Below are positions 8,651-16,636 of a DNA stretch of 64,000 bases, one piece after another. The notes under the pieces are model-generated. The model had not been told where the DNA came from and made no database searches. It saw nothing but the letters and a program-made list of their open reading frames with translations. Origin of the DNA: Celerinatantimonas diazotrophica (GTDB lineage Bacteria > Pseudomonadota > Gammaproteobacteria > Enterobacterales > Celerinatantimonadaceae); NCBI RefSeq assembly GCF_004339545.1, contig NZ_SMGD01000014.1, forward strand, positions 302,206 to 366,205, given 5' to 3'. A program made the translations under genes and the position numbers. The number at the start of each line of letters is the position of its first letter. Positions within the stretch are counted from its first letter, which is position 1.

Positions 8651-8892
8651 TTACCATTAGATTGTTTGCGCGGTTGCGCGAACAGATTGGCCAGCCATTA
8701 CTACAGTGGGAATTATCTGAACCGATGACTATTCGGGCGTTGCTCGATGCGCTGATTACGGATGATTTTCGCTGGCAAACACTTACTGAAACTGAGGTGC
8801 TCTGTGCCGTAAATCACCAACAAGTCACATTTGAGCAAGTACTAAAAAGTGGTGATGAAGTAGCCTTTTTCCCACCTGTAACTGGAGGCTAG
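8647..8892 (+). CDS. moaD: MoaD, molybdopterin synthase small subunit
   Basis: Ubiquitin-fold sulfur carrier. Its C-terminal Gly-Gly is adenylylated by MoeB and thiocarboxylated, then gives sulfur to the dithiolene of molybdopterin on MoaE. The 81-residue protein ends in PPVTGG, the expected tail. The start overlaps the moaC stop by 4 bases (ATGA). No moeB is in the window, so the activating enzyme must be encoded elsewhere. Confidence 0.95.
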   Translation: MITIRLFARLREQIGQPLLQWELSEPMTIRALLDALITDDFRWQTLTETEVLCAVNHQQVTFEQVLKSGDEVAFFPPVTGG

Positions 8893-8894
8893 TC

Positions 8895-9341
8895 ATGATT
8901 AAAATCCAGCAGGAAGATTTCAATGTGGGTCAGCAATATACCCGGCTAGCAAATAATCCAGAAGCGGGTGCTATTGTTTTTTTCGTCGGTTGTGTACGGG
9001 ATATGAATCAAGATGAGTCAGTCTCCGGATTATTTTTAGAGCACTATCCCGATATGACAGAGAAAGTTATTGAACAGATTGTCAGTCAAGCACAAGAACG
9101 TTGGCATCTAAGTGATGTGAATGTTGTGCACCGAGTAGGGCAACTTGAAGTCAACGAACAGATAGTGTTTGTTGGAGTTAGTGCCGCTCATCGAAATGAT
9201 GCATTTGCTGGGGCTGAATTTATCATGGATAAATTGAAAACTGCCGCACCATTTTGGAAAAAAGAAAACCGGCAAGGCAAAAGTTATTGGTTGGAACAAC
9301 GACAAAGTGATGTTCAAGCAGCTAATAAATGGGATGTCTAG
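8895..9341 (+). CDS. moaE: MoaE, molybdopterin synthase large subunit
   Basis: Catalytic subunit of molybdopterin synthase, inserting two sulfurs into cyclic pyranopterin monophosphate with MoaD. Recognised by AIVFFVGCVRD, LEHYPDMTEK, VVHRVGQL and the C-terminal catalytic lysine region with KTAAPFWKKE. 148 residues, close to E. coli (150). It lies 2 bases after moaD with a GGAGG ribosome-binding site and is the last gene of the operon; a hairpin terminator follows at 9359-9389. Confidence 0.96.
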   Translation: MIKIQQEDFNVGQQYTRLANNPEAGAIVFFVGCVRDMNQDESVSGLFLEHYPDMTEKVIEQIVSQAQERWHLSDVNVVHRVGQLEVNEQIVFVGVSAAHRNDAFAGAEFIMDKLKTAAPFWKKENRQGKSYWLEQRQSDVQAANKWDV

Positions 9342-9358
9342 GTTGTCAATATCTTAAA

Positions 9359-9389
9359 TTAACAGCCTGAGTCAATGCCAGGCTGTTAA
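9359..9389. terminator. Shared terminator between moaE and moeA
   Basis: An 11-bp perfect stem, TTAACAGCCTG (9359-9369) with CAGGCTGTTAA (9379-9389), lies exactly between the converging ends of moaE and moeA. T-rich flanks are modest on both sides, consistent with a bidirectional terminator. Confidence 0.75.
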
Positions 9390-9396
9390 TCTTAAA

Positions 9397-10632
9397 TCAC
9401 ATTACGAGAAGAGCAGGGAACATTTCAATCGTGATATTTTCTCCTGGTTCAACATCACCACGTTCGAGCTCTATCACTGCAAAGCAGTTCGCTTGAGTAA
9501 AGCTGAGTAATGAAGCGCTGCTTTGGCTACCCACGGGTTTCACTTCCCATTGCCCTTGAGCGTTAATATTTGCAATGGCTCGTTGAAAGTCAGTCCGGCC
9601 CGGTTTTTTCTTGAATTTAGCACTCGCCTTTGCTTGCCACTGAGGTTGGATTTGCACGTTTCCCCCTCCCAACTTCTCAAGCGCTGGCTTAACCAATTGC
9701 AAAAAGGTTACTGCCGCAGAAACAGGGTTGCCCGGTAATCCAAAGAAATAGCTGTCGCTCAACTGGCCAAAGGCAACTGGCTTGCCAGGTTTCATCGCTA
9801 CTTTCCAAAATTCGATTTTACCTAGTTTTTCGAGTGCATCTTTCGTAAAATCAGCGGTTCCCACTGAGACGCCGGCACTGGAGAGAATCACATCACATTG
9901 GCTGTTGGCTTTTAATAAAACATTGCTAATATTTTCCAATGAGTCATCAATTGCGCCAAAATCGATGACTTTAACAGGTAGGTGCGCCAGCATCGCAATT
10001 AACATGGCACGATTTGAGTCGTAAATCTGACCAAACTCAAGTATTTCACCTGGCGCTTTAAGCTCGTCTCCAGTTGAAAAAATTCCAACAGTAATCGGTT
10101 GATAGCACTCGACCTGCTGAGTACCAATACTCGCGAGTAAACCAATGTGGGCGGCATTGAGTCGCTCGCCTTGCTCAGCAACGATTGCATCCTTAGCAAT
10201 ACTATCGCCTGCGAGTCTCACATTGGCGTGTTGTTTAGGCCTTTTAGTCACTGTTAGTTTAGTGCCTTGGGTTTGTGTATGCTCTTGCATCACAACTGTA
10301 TCGGCCCCTTGTGGCATGGGAGCACCCGTCATAATACGGGCACATTCACCTGCATTGATTTTATACTGGTGGGTGTCACCCGCTAATATTTTTTGTGTAA
10401 TAGCTAAGTTTTGATATTTTGCTAAGTCTTCATAAGCAAAGGCGTAACCATCCATGGCTGAATTGGGAAAACTTGGAATTGCTGTGGATGCTTGTGCACG
10501 TTTGGCTAAATAGTGACCATGAGCAGAATGATAGGAACATGGCGCCGAAGTAGCTATAATAGGAAGCTTATTAATTAAAAAAGAGCGTGCTTCTTCTAAG
10601 AGCAATAGTTCAGGGTTAGAACACGGGTCCAT
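9397..10632 (-). CDS. moeA: MoeA, molybdopterin molybdenumtransferase
   Basis: Inserts molybdate into adenylylated molybdopterin. Signatures: FPNSAMDGYAFAYED near the N-terminus, GECARIMTGAPMPQGADTVV, STGDEL, the DVILSSAGVSVG nucleotide/pterin loop and FGLPGNPVSA. The ATG at 10632 follows GAGG with 5-base spacing and gives 411 residues, exactly the E. coli length. The frame is open 30 codons further upstream (to 10722), but that extension lacks family similarity and a ribosome-binding site. It is convergent with the moa operon and divergent from folE; no moeB follows it. Confidence 0.95.
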   Translation of the reverse strand: MDPCSNPELLLLEEARSFLINKLPIIATSAPCSYHSAHGHYLAKRAQASTAIPSFPNSAMDGYAFAYEDLAKYQNLAITQKILAGDTHQYKINAGECARIMTGAPMPQGADTVVMQEHTQTQGTKLTVTKRPKQHANVRLAGDSIAKDAIVAEQGERLNAAHIGLLASIGTQQVECYQPITVGIFSTGDELKAPGEILEFGQIYDSNRAMLIAMLAHLPVKVIDFGAIDDSLENISNVLLKANSQCDVILSSAGVSVGTADFTKDALEKLGKIEFWKVAMKPGKPVAFGQLSDSYFFGLPGNPVSAAVTFLQLVKPALEKLGGGNVQIQPQWQAKASAKFKKKPGRTDFQRAIANINAQGQWEVKPVGSQSSASLLSFTQANCFAVIELERGDVEPGENITIEMFPALLVM

Positions 10633-10750
10633 ATGATCCTCGTAATTATAGAATGAATGAGAAGACGTCATCATATCAGTAATTGGACTTGGTATGATTA
10701 AACGGTTAGGGACATTGACCATAATATTTCCATATTAAGGAACGTTTTAC

Positions 10751-11407
10751 ATGAGCGAATTTTCCAACGATGCTTTAAAGGTTCAAACAGCATTAGTTGC
10801 TGCCGGTATTGAAACACCGAGCATAGAAACCACTCTGCAGCAGAGTGAAAAAATTACCCATATAGAGAACCATTTCCAAGAGATATTAAAAGTATTGGGA
10901 ATGGATTTAACCGATGATAGCTTAACCGAAACGCCCCATCGCATTGCGAAAATGTATGTTAAGGAAATATTCCAAGGACTAGATTATCGAAATTTCCCTA
11001 AAATTACCTTGATCGACAACAAAATGGATGTCGATGAAATGGTGACAGTCAAAGACATTGGTATGATCAGCACTTGTGAGCATCATTTTGCTGCGATTGA
11101 CGGATTTGCTCATGTCGCTTATATCCCACGCACAAAGGTGATTGGTCTGTCTAAGATTAATCGAGTTGTTCGTTTTTTTGCGCAACGTCCCCAAGTACAG
11201 GAACGACTGACTCGACAGATTTTAGTCGCCCTTCAAACCATTTTACAAACTCAGGATGTTGCGGTTCGAATTAATGCGGTGCATTATTGCGTGAAATCTC
11301 GTGGTGTGGCTGATCACTCCAGCGATACGACGACAACAGCCCTCGGCGGTGAATTCAAATCCAATCTTGCAACACGCCAAGAGTTTTTGCATCAGCTGAA
11401 AGTTTGA
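10751..11407 (+). CDS. folE: GTP cyclohydrolase I
   Basis: Converts GTP to 7,8-dihydroneopterin triphosphate, the first step of folate synthesis. Zinc ligands are C109 and H112 (STCEHHF) and the cysteine in [12 protein letters not shown], with the conserved [17 protein letters not shown] and RPQVQERLT segments. 218 residues, the usual decameric type I enzyme. It is divergent from moeA with only ~118 bases between the start codons, so promoters overlap. The start codon lies downstream of TTAAGGAACG, a rather distant ribosome-binding site. Confidence 0.96.
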   Translation: MSEFSNDALKVQTALVAAGIETPSIETTLQQSEKITHIENHFQEILKVLGMDLTDDSLTETPHRIAKMYVKEIFQGLDYRNFPKITLIDNKMDVDEMVTVKDIGMISTCEHHFAAIDGFAHVAYIPRTKVIGLSKINRVVRFFAQRPQVQERLTRQILVALQTILQTQDVAVRINAVHYCVKSRGVADHSSDTTTTALGGEFKSNLATRQEFLHQLKV

Positions 11408-11482
11408 TATGCTAAAGCCTCTAAAAATGTAGGTATAAATATTGGTTGATGTTTGTATAAACCAATAAGGTAATAAAAAGAT

Positions 11483-12040
11483 ATGGATAACGTTGTGCAA
11501 TCATTTGAAGTTCGTGCTGTACGAGCGATTGATCTTTATAAATTTTGCGAAATTTTAATGGATGCTACTCGCTGGTTTGAAAATGATGGCGAAGCTTTTT
11601 GGGATCGCCAGCAGATTGTTCCTCATACTATTTTAGCACGCTATCGGATCGACGAATTATTTTTAGGGTATGTGGATAAACGACCTGTCGCAGCTATGAT
11701 TTTTAATAATCGTTGTCATTGGTCTCAGATTAGCGAATCTGAACGCCGTGCCAGTTTGTTTGTCCATAAATTAGCAGTGATTAGGGAAGTCGCTGGTCAA
11801 GGTTATTCAGAAAAAATGCTTGATTGGGCTTATCAGCAAAGTGTCTCTGAAGGCTATAACCAGCTTATTCTATTGTGCAATTGTTATCACAATAAATTAC
11901 GTCAACTATGGCAACGTTTTGGTTTTAACGAAATTAATAGCCAAGATGAGCAAGGGGAATTGAATCGATATTATGTTCAGCCCGTTGAACTAGGTAGTCG
12001 ATTAGGCAATGGTAAAAATTTATTGAGAACTTGGGGATAA
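11483..12040 (+). CDS. GNAT-family N-acetyltransferase
   Basis: A 185-residue protein with the GNAT fold. The acetyl-CoA pyrophosphate loop is visible as VHKLAVIREVAGQGYSEKML (R-x-x-G-Q-G type, about residues 93-112), followed by a typical motif-B helix, NKLRQLWQRFGFNEI. Substrate is unknown; the family acetylates amines from antibiotics to ribosomal proteins. It follows folE by 75 bases and precedes acyP by 3 bases, so it is likely cotranscribed with acyP. Between folE and this gene an imperfect hairpin (ATTGGTT...AACCAAT) lies before the start. Confidence 0.8.
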   Translation: MDNVVQSFEVRAVRAIDLYKFCEILMDATRWFENDGEAFWDRQQIVPHTILARYRIDELFLGYVDKRPVAAMIFNNRCHWSQISESERRASLFVHKLAVIREVAGQGYSEKMLDWAYQQSVSEGYNQLILLCNCYHNKLRQLWQRFGFNEINSQDEQGELNRYYVQPVELGSRLGNGKNLLRTWG

Positions 12041-12043
12041 GGG

Positions 12044-12313
12044 ATGGTGGTTTGTAAGCGTATTTTAGTCTCTGGTCGGGTTCAGGGTGTTGGATATCGT
12101 TTTTACACCATGCTTGAAGCGAAGCGTTTAGGACTCGTAGGATTTGCCCGAAATCTTAATGACGGCCGCGTTGAAGTCGTTGCAAAAGGCGCGGAAGAAC
12201 AAGTTAGTCAATTTATTCAGTTCCTAAACCATGCATCGCCCGCTGCAAATGTTACATCACTACAAATTGAAGAGAATTATCGATGGGATGGTAAAGGCTT
12301 TTCGACTCATTAG
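12044..12313 (+). CDS. acyP: Acylphosphatase
   Basis: Small cytosolic enzyme hydrolysing acyl phosphates such as acetyl phosphate and carbamoyl phosphate; E. coli homologue YccX. The catalytic signature is VSGRVQGVGYRF, with the phosphate-binding arginine, and the catalytic asparagine lies in GFARNLNDGRVEVV. 89 residues, normal. It starts 3 bases after the GNAT gene. A short GC stem (GCCCAT/ATGGGC, 12339-12353) follows 25 bases downstream, without a close T-run. Confidence 0.93.
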   Translation: MVVCKRILVSGRVQGVGYRFYTMLEAKRLGLVGFARNLNDGRVEVVAKGAEEQVSQFIQFLNHASPAANVTSLQIEENYRWDGKGFSTH

Positions 12314-12909
12314 TGATATAACTCTATGTATTGATAAAGCCCATGTTATGGGCCCTTCTGAAGATCTTGTTTTTCCCGCCTATAAATAGAGAGAAGGAAT
12401 AGATTTATCAACAGTCTTATGGATTAACTATTGATAATAGTTTCCTAATATTATTTTATTAGGCAATTAATGGGCGGATAATAGCTAGTAATTTAAATTA
12501 CCACCTATGTGAACAGAAGCTAATAAATAATCAAAAAAGATATAATGCATTGGTGTATTTACCTATTCTGAATAACTATCAGTACAGTGATTGGGTGGTT
12601 TAAAATAATAATTAATCTTTAATTGTTTTAGCGATATCGTGATCTATATTTAATGCTATCATTATAGTTTTTATTAGCTGAATTAATAATATTAATTTAA
12701 TAAAACCACTTTTATTAAATGGTTTTTATACACATCAAACAATATTAGTTACAGCTCTCTTTGATAGCTTTGTTCCCAAAACTCAATGTGAATTAGACTA
12801 AAAGAATCATAGATAGTGGTTGATTATTGTCCTTCGTTAGGGATAGAATCTATTTCGATTATCTTACATGCGCAAGAAAATCGAAAAATCCATTAGCGAT
12901 GAGACCAAA
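12314..12909. other. AT-rich 595-base intergenic region
   Basis: Strongly AT-rich, with no reading frame of coding character. It holds a weak GC hairpin after acyP (12339-12353), an AT hairpin CCTAATA/TATTAGG near 12444-12463, a small palindrome GTAATTTAAATTAC near 12490, and AAAACCA (12702-12708) pairing with TGGTTTT (12720-12726) followed by T's, which could be a weak plus-strand terminator. It presumably contains the promoter of the downstream DeoR-type regulator. I see no insertion-sequence remnant. Confidence 0.5.
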
Positions 12910-13653
12910 ATGAACGCCAGACGCAGTGAAATCATTCAAATTGTGAATCAACGATACAGAATTACGGTCTCAGAGCTTTCTGAGCACACCGGTGTTTCTG
13001 AGGTCACTATCCGACAAGATCTCAACTATCTCGAACAACTTGGATATGTCAAGCGCATCCATGGCGCGGCAGTTGCCATTGATAACGATGATATTGCTCA
13101 ACAGATGGAAGTACGCTTTGGGACCAAGCAAAAACTGGCTCAAAGAGCCGCTGCTTTAGTTGAATCTGGCGAAACAGTGATGATTGAAGGAGGCAGCGCA
13201 AATGCGTTATTGGCTCGTGAATTGGCCGAACGCGAGGATGTCACTCTGATCACATCCAGCGCTTATATTGCCCATCTATTACGTAGTACCAATTCAAATA
13301 TCATTTTACTGGGTGGTGTATACCAGCATCAGGGCGAAAGCTTAGTTGGACCGCTGACTCGTTATTGCATCGAAAAAGTTCATTTTAGTACAGCATTTAT
13401 TGGTATCGATGGCTTCCATCAGGATACCGGGTTCACCAGTCGTGATATGATGCGAGCCGATGTCGTTGATGCGATTTTAGCCAAGCAACGACGCAATATA
13501 GTATTAACAGATGCGAGTAAATTTGGGTTGATATTTCCATCGACATTAGGTGGATCAATAGGGGCATTCGATATGTTGGTAACGAGTCAAGATGCTCCTG
13601 TTGATGATATAGAATTCTTAAAGAAACAGCCGATTGAACTGATCACTGCTTAG
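12910..13653 (+). CDS. yciT: YciT-like DeoR-family transcriptional regulator
   Basis: DeoR-family repressor: an N-terminal winged helix-turn-helix (ITVSELSEHTGVSEVTIRQD, about residues 19-38) and a C-terminal DeoRC sugar-phosphate-sensing domain with ITSSAYIAHLL, LLGGVY and GIDGF. It aligns closely with E. coli YciT (SNALLARELAE, MVGPLTRYCI-like, TGFTSRDMMRADVV), a regulator linked to osmotic stress. The ATG at 12910 gives MNARRSEIIQ, matching the YciT start, and 247 residues (YciT 249); an in-frame ATG at 12868 would add 14 unsupported residues. It is single, upstream of ompW but separated from it by a strong terminator. Confidence 0.88.
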   Translation: MNARRSEIIQIVNQRYRITVSELSEHTGVSEVTIRQDLNYLEQLGYVKRIHGAAVAIDNDDIAQQMEVRFGTKQKLAQRAAALVESGETVMIEGGSANALLARELAEREDVTLITSSAYIAHLLRSTNSNIILLGGVYQHQGESLVGPLTRYCIEKVHFSTAFIGIDGFHQDTGFTSRDMMRADVVDAILAKQRRNIVLTDASKFGLIFPSTLGGSIGAFDMLVTSQDAPVDDIEFLKKQPIELITA

Positions 13654-13674
13654 CTATTTGTTAAAATATATGAT

Positions 13675-13742
13675 AAGACCAAGTTAAATTATTAACAATT
13701 ATTTAATATAGTTGCACTAGTAATTTACTTTGGTCTTTTTTC
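13675..13742 (+). terminator. Terminator of the yciT-like gene
   Basis: AAGACCAAGTTAAATTA (13675-13691) pairs nearly perfectly with TAATTTACTTTGGTCTT (13721-13737) and is followed by a T-run. The loop is long (about 29 bases). Confidence 0.7.
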
Positions 13743-13933
13743 TATGATAACAAAATTATTATTTTCACCTCCGGTTTCACTGAATCACTGTTTTTTATAA
13801 TCCATCTCAAATACATCTAAAGTAAATTCACACATTTATTTAACACTTTTTGAATTAAATGTTAGTTATAAATGTGACTCGTTGCATATTCTTTAAACAA
13901 GTTGAGGGGTTATGAAAAATAACCAAGATCAAC

Positions 13934-13947
13934 TTGATATTGATCAA
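13934..13947 (+). promoter_or_regulatory. FNR box upstream of ompW
   Basis: TTGATATTGATCAA is a perfect match to the FNR consensus TTGAT-N4-ATCAA. Its centre is ~72 bases before the ompW ATG. A class II position (-41.5) would put the transcription start near 13982 and the -10 near 13970-13976. E. coli and Salmonella ompW are activated by FNR, which supports the reading. The rest of the 359-base gap (13654-14012) is AT-rich and holds only the yciT terminator. Confidence 0.8.
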
Positions 13948-14012
13948 TATAAATAATGCGTTAAAAAGGCATTTTTACACCTACATAATAAATAGATTCT
14001 GGAGATATCTTT

Positions 14013-14657
14013 ATGAAATTCAATGTGTGTCCTTCATGGATGGCTCTGACTGTGATTTCTGCGTCACTTCTTGCTGTTTCAACTGCTAATGCTGCTACTT
14101 TCAAACCGAAATCGGCAGGGGATATTTTAATCCGTGCCCGTGTTGTAGATGTGGTTCCGGAAGAAAATATTACTGGTTCTATCCCAGGGAGTGCTGATCT
14201 TAATAATGACGTTATTCCTGAACTTGACTTTTCGTACTTCTTTACCGATCACATCGCAGCTGAATTGATCGCGGGTACTTCTAAACATGACCTCAAATGG
14301 ACTGGTAACACTGATTTAGGTTCAGTGCGCTTATTACCACCAACGTTAACTTTGCAATATCACTTTATGCCAAAACAGCGCTTTAGTCCTTATGTTGGTG
14401 CCGGTATTAACTATACTCATTTCTATGCTGAAGACACGGGTAGTGCAAACTCATCAATCGATTATAAAGATAAATTTGGCTATGCACTGCAAGCTGGTTT
14501 TGACTATGCGATTGCTGGTAATTGGTCATTTAACGTTGATGTTAAGAAAATATTCTTGCGTACTGATGTCCATACTACTGTTGGTAGCACCCATGTCACT
14601 GCATCAGGTCATATCAATCCATGGCTATTAGGTGTTGGTGTTGGTTATCGCTTCTAA
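14013..14657 (+). CDS. ompW: OmpW-family outer-membrane protein
   Basis: Eight-stranded beta-barrel outer-membrane protein that forms a small hydrophobic channel. The precursor has a signal peptide ending ...AVSTANA-ATF, then the family motif KSAGDILIRARVVDVVPEEN. Alternating beta-strand segments follow, including LQYHFMPKQRFSPYVGAGINY and the C-terminal GVGVGYRF ending in aromatic Phe as required for BAM insertion. 214 residues, normal. The start has a CTGGAGAT ribosome-binding site. Monocistronic between two terminators, with an FNR box upstream, suggesting more expression without oxygen. Confidence 0.95.
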   Translation: MKFNVCPSWMALTVISASLLAVSTANAATFKPKSAGDILIRARVVDVVPEENITGSIPGSADLNNDVIPELDFSYFFTDHIAAELIAGTSKHDLKWTGNTDLGSVRLLPPTLTLQYHFMPKQRFSPYVGAGINYTHFYAEDTGSANSSIDYKDKFGYALQAGFDYAIAGNWSFNVDVKKIFLRTDVHTTVGSTHVTASGHINPWLLGVGVGYRF

Positions 14658-14681
14658 TTAAGACATTTTGTTGCTAGGCTG

Positions 14682-14711
14682 AAAAACCACCTCATATGAG
14701 GTGGTTTTTTA
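14682..14711 (+). terminator. ompW terminator
   Basis: AAAAACCACCTC and GAGGTGGTTTTT form a perfect stem around ATAT, ending in a T-run. The core arms CCACCTC/GAGGTGG are the same as in the prc terminator at 62574. Confidence 0.9.
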
Positions 14712-14851
14712 ATGGGAACGATAAATAAAGCGAGTCAGGTAGCTAACTACTTTTGCATGTTTATTATTGCAATTCGTTTTTGCATCAATGTGAATGCTCA
14801 AACGTGTTAAGGTGAACTGGTCATGAGTTAATATACTATTTTTTCGCGCAG

Positions 14852-16636
14852 TTACGCCTGCAATTGAGCTAGCTTTCGCTCTTGCCGTTGTAGTTCGTAC
14901 ATTGAGCGATAAACCCCGCTTTTAAGTCTCATCAACTCACGGTGATTACCTTGTTCAACGAGTTCGCCTTTGTCTAAGACTAAAATGTTATCGGCGTGAC
15001 TAATCGTTGATAACCGATGCGCAACGACAATCATTGTGACCTTACCTCTAAGTCGATTTAGAGCTTTTTGAACAACTTGTTCCGTTTCTGAGTCAACATT
15101 GGCAGTGGCCTCATCCAGCAATAATATTTTGGGCGAACCGGCGAGGGCCCTTGCGATGATCAATTGCTGACGTTGTCCGGTTGACAAGCGCAGCCCACCT
15201 TCTCCTAGCTGAGTCTGATAACCATCGGGCATTTGCTGAATAACCTCATCTAAGTGAGCTTCACGGGCTGCTTGTTCAACAGCTTGTTGTCCTAATGAGC
15301 GCCCCATATCGATATTTTCGTATATGGTAGAAGAAAGAATAAATGGTTCTTGAGCAATAAAGCCAATGCCATTGCGCAAAGTATCGTGGTCAAAACTTGG
15401 AAGAAGATGATCATCAATAAAGATTTTACCGTGTTGCGGCTGATAAAAATTAAGTAGAAGACTTAATAGAGTACTTTTACCACTTCCGGTATGGCCAACG
15501 ATGGCATAAAAATCGCCACTTTGGATGTTAATATTGATCTTTTTGAGTACATACTGGTCTTGGTGATAGCCAAACGATAAGTCACGAACGGTTAATTTTC
15601 CATGTTCAATGGCGGCCCCATGGTTAGGGAATTGCACTAAAGCCGGTTCTTGAAGCAGTTTATAAACACGGTCACCCGCAACCATGGCCTGTTGATAAAG
15701 ACTAAAACGTTGGGTTATTTCTGCGAGCGGCTCGGTAAAACGCCCTAGGTAATTAAGATAGGCGTACAACACACCAATTTGGGCCACACCTTCGACCACC
15801 TGTCGACCAAAAACCCAAACCACACCAACTAATATTATAATACTGAGTAGATTAATAGCGGGTCGTAACAGGAATGATGCAATTTTAATGGTCTGTAAAC
15901 GGGTCTGATAATATCCTTGATTTATTTCGTTAAACTGAGCCAATTTGGGCTGCTGTTGATTGGTTGCCTGAATGACCGACATGCCGGCAATTGACTCACT
16001 GATAGTGGCATTAATATCTGAGCGTAATTGGCGGCTTTTGGCGACAATTTTACCGCTAAAATGTTGGTAGATAAAAATCAATCCACCAACGATTGGCAAC
16101 AGGAGAAGGGCAATTAACATCAACTGAATATTGAGAATTGCCATCGCCGTTAAAATGCCGATGAGCAATATAACATTTGACAGTACATTGGCCAAAAACT
16201 GAACATAGATATCTTTAATGGATTCGGTATCATTGGTGATTCGACTGACTAATTGGCCTGTCCGAGCCTTGTCAAAAAACGCCATCGGCAGTTTTAAAAC
16301 ATGAGAAAAAACACGTTTGCGAATATCAAGCACTGCCTTGAGTGCAATATTGATGAATTTCAATGTCTGCTGATATTGTAAAAATGTTCCTAATACAGTG
16401 GTGATAATAAAGGCACTGATGATTCCGACAATTGGCCATAGCGGATAGTCGTCGGGCATGATAAAGCGATCAATAAATACTTTACCTAATATAGGCCCTA
16501 AAACATCCAATCCAGTTGCAATCACTACCAGTAATAGTGCCTTAATAAATAAGGGACGATCGGCAAATACATAACTCATTAACAGTCGAAACGAACCAGA
16601 TGAGTCGACTGATTCGTTACTGTTTAACTCAGTCAT
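14852..16636 (-). CDS. mdlB: ABC exporter half-transporter, MdlB-like
   Basis: Half-transporter with an N-terminal six-helix type IV exporter membrane domain (about residues 25-320) and a C-terminal ATPase. Walker A is GHTGSGKSTLL, the signature is LSTGQRQQLIIARAL (T in place of the usual first G), Walker B is ILLLDEATANVD, and the H-loop is VVAHRLSTI. 594 residues, as in E. coli MdlB (593). It overlaps the upstream mdlA by 8 bases, so the two are translationally coupled and almost certainly form a heterodimer. Substrate is unknown; the family is multidrug-resistance-like by homology only. Confidence 0.9.
   Translation of the reverse strand: MTELNSNESVDSSGSFRLLMSYVFADRPLFIKALLLVVIATGLDVLGPILGKVFIDRFIMPDDYPLWPIVGIISAFIITTVLGTFLQYQQTLKFINIALKAVLDIRKRVFSHVLKLPMAFFDKARTGQLVSRITNDTESIKDIYVQFLANVLSNVILLIGILTAMAILNIQLMLIALLLLPIVGGLIFIYQHFSGKIVAKSRQLRSDINATISESIAGMSVIQATNQQQPKLAQFNEINQGYYQTRLQTIKIASFLLRPAINLLSIIILVGVVWVFGRQVVEGVAQIGVLYAYLNYLGRFTEPLAEITQRFSLYQQAMVAGDRVYKLLQEPALVQFPNHGAAIEHGKLTVRDLSFGYHQDQYVLKKININIQSGDFYAIVGHTGSGKSTLLSLLLNFYQPQHGKIFIDDHLLPSFDHDTLRNGIGFIAQEPFILSSTIYENIDMGRSLGQQAVEQAAREAHLDEVIQQMPDGYQTQLGEGGLRLSTGQRQQLIIARALAGSPKILLLDEATANVDSETEQVVQKALNRLRGKVTMIVVAHRLSTISHADNILVLDKGELVEQGNHRELMRLKSGVYRSMYELQRQERKLAQLQA

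Noticed and set aside
10633-10722. 30-residue N-terminal extension of MoeA
   Set aside because: No similarity to MoeA and no ribosome-binding site; ATG at 10632 has both.
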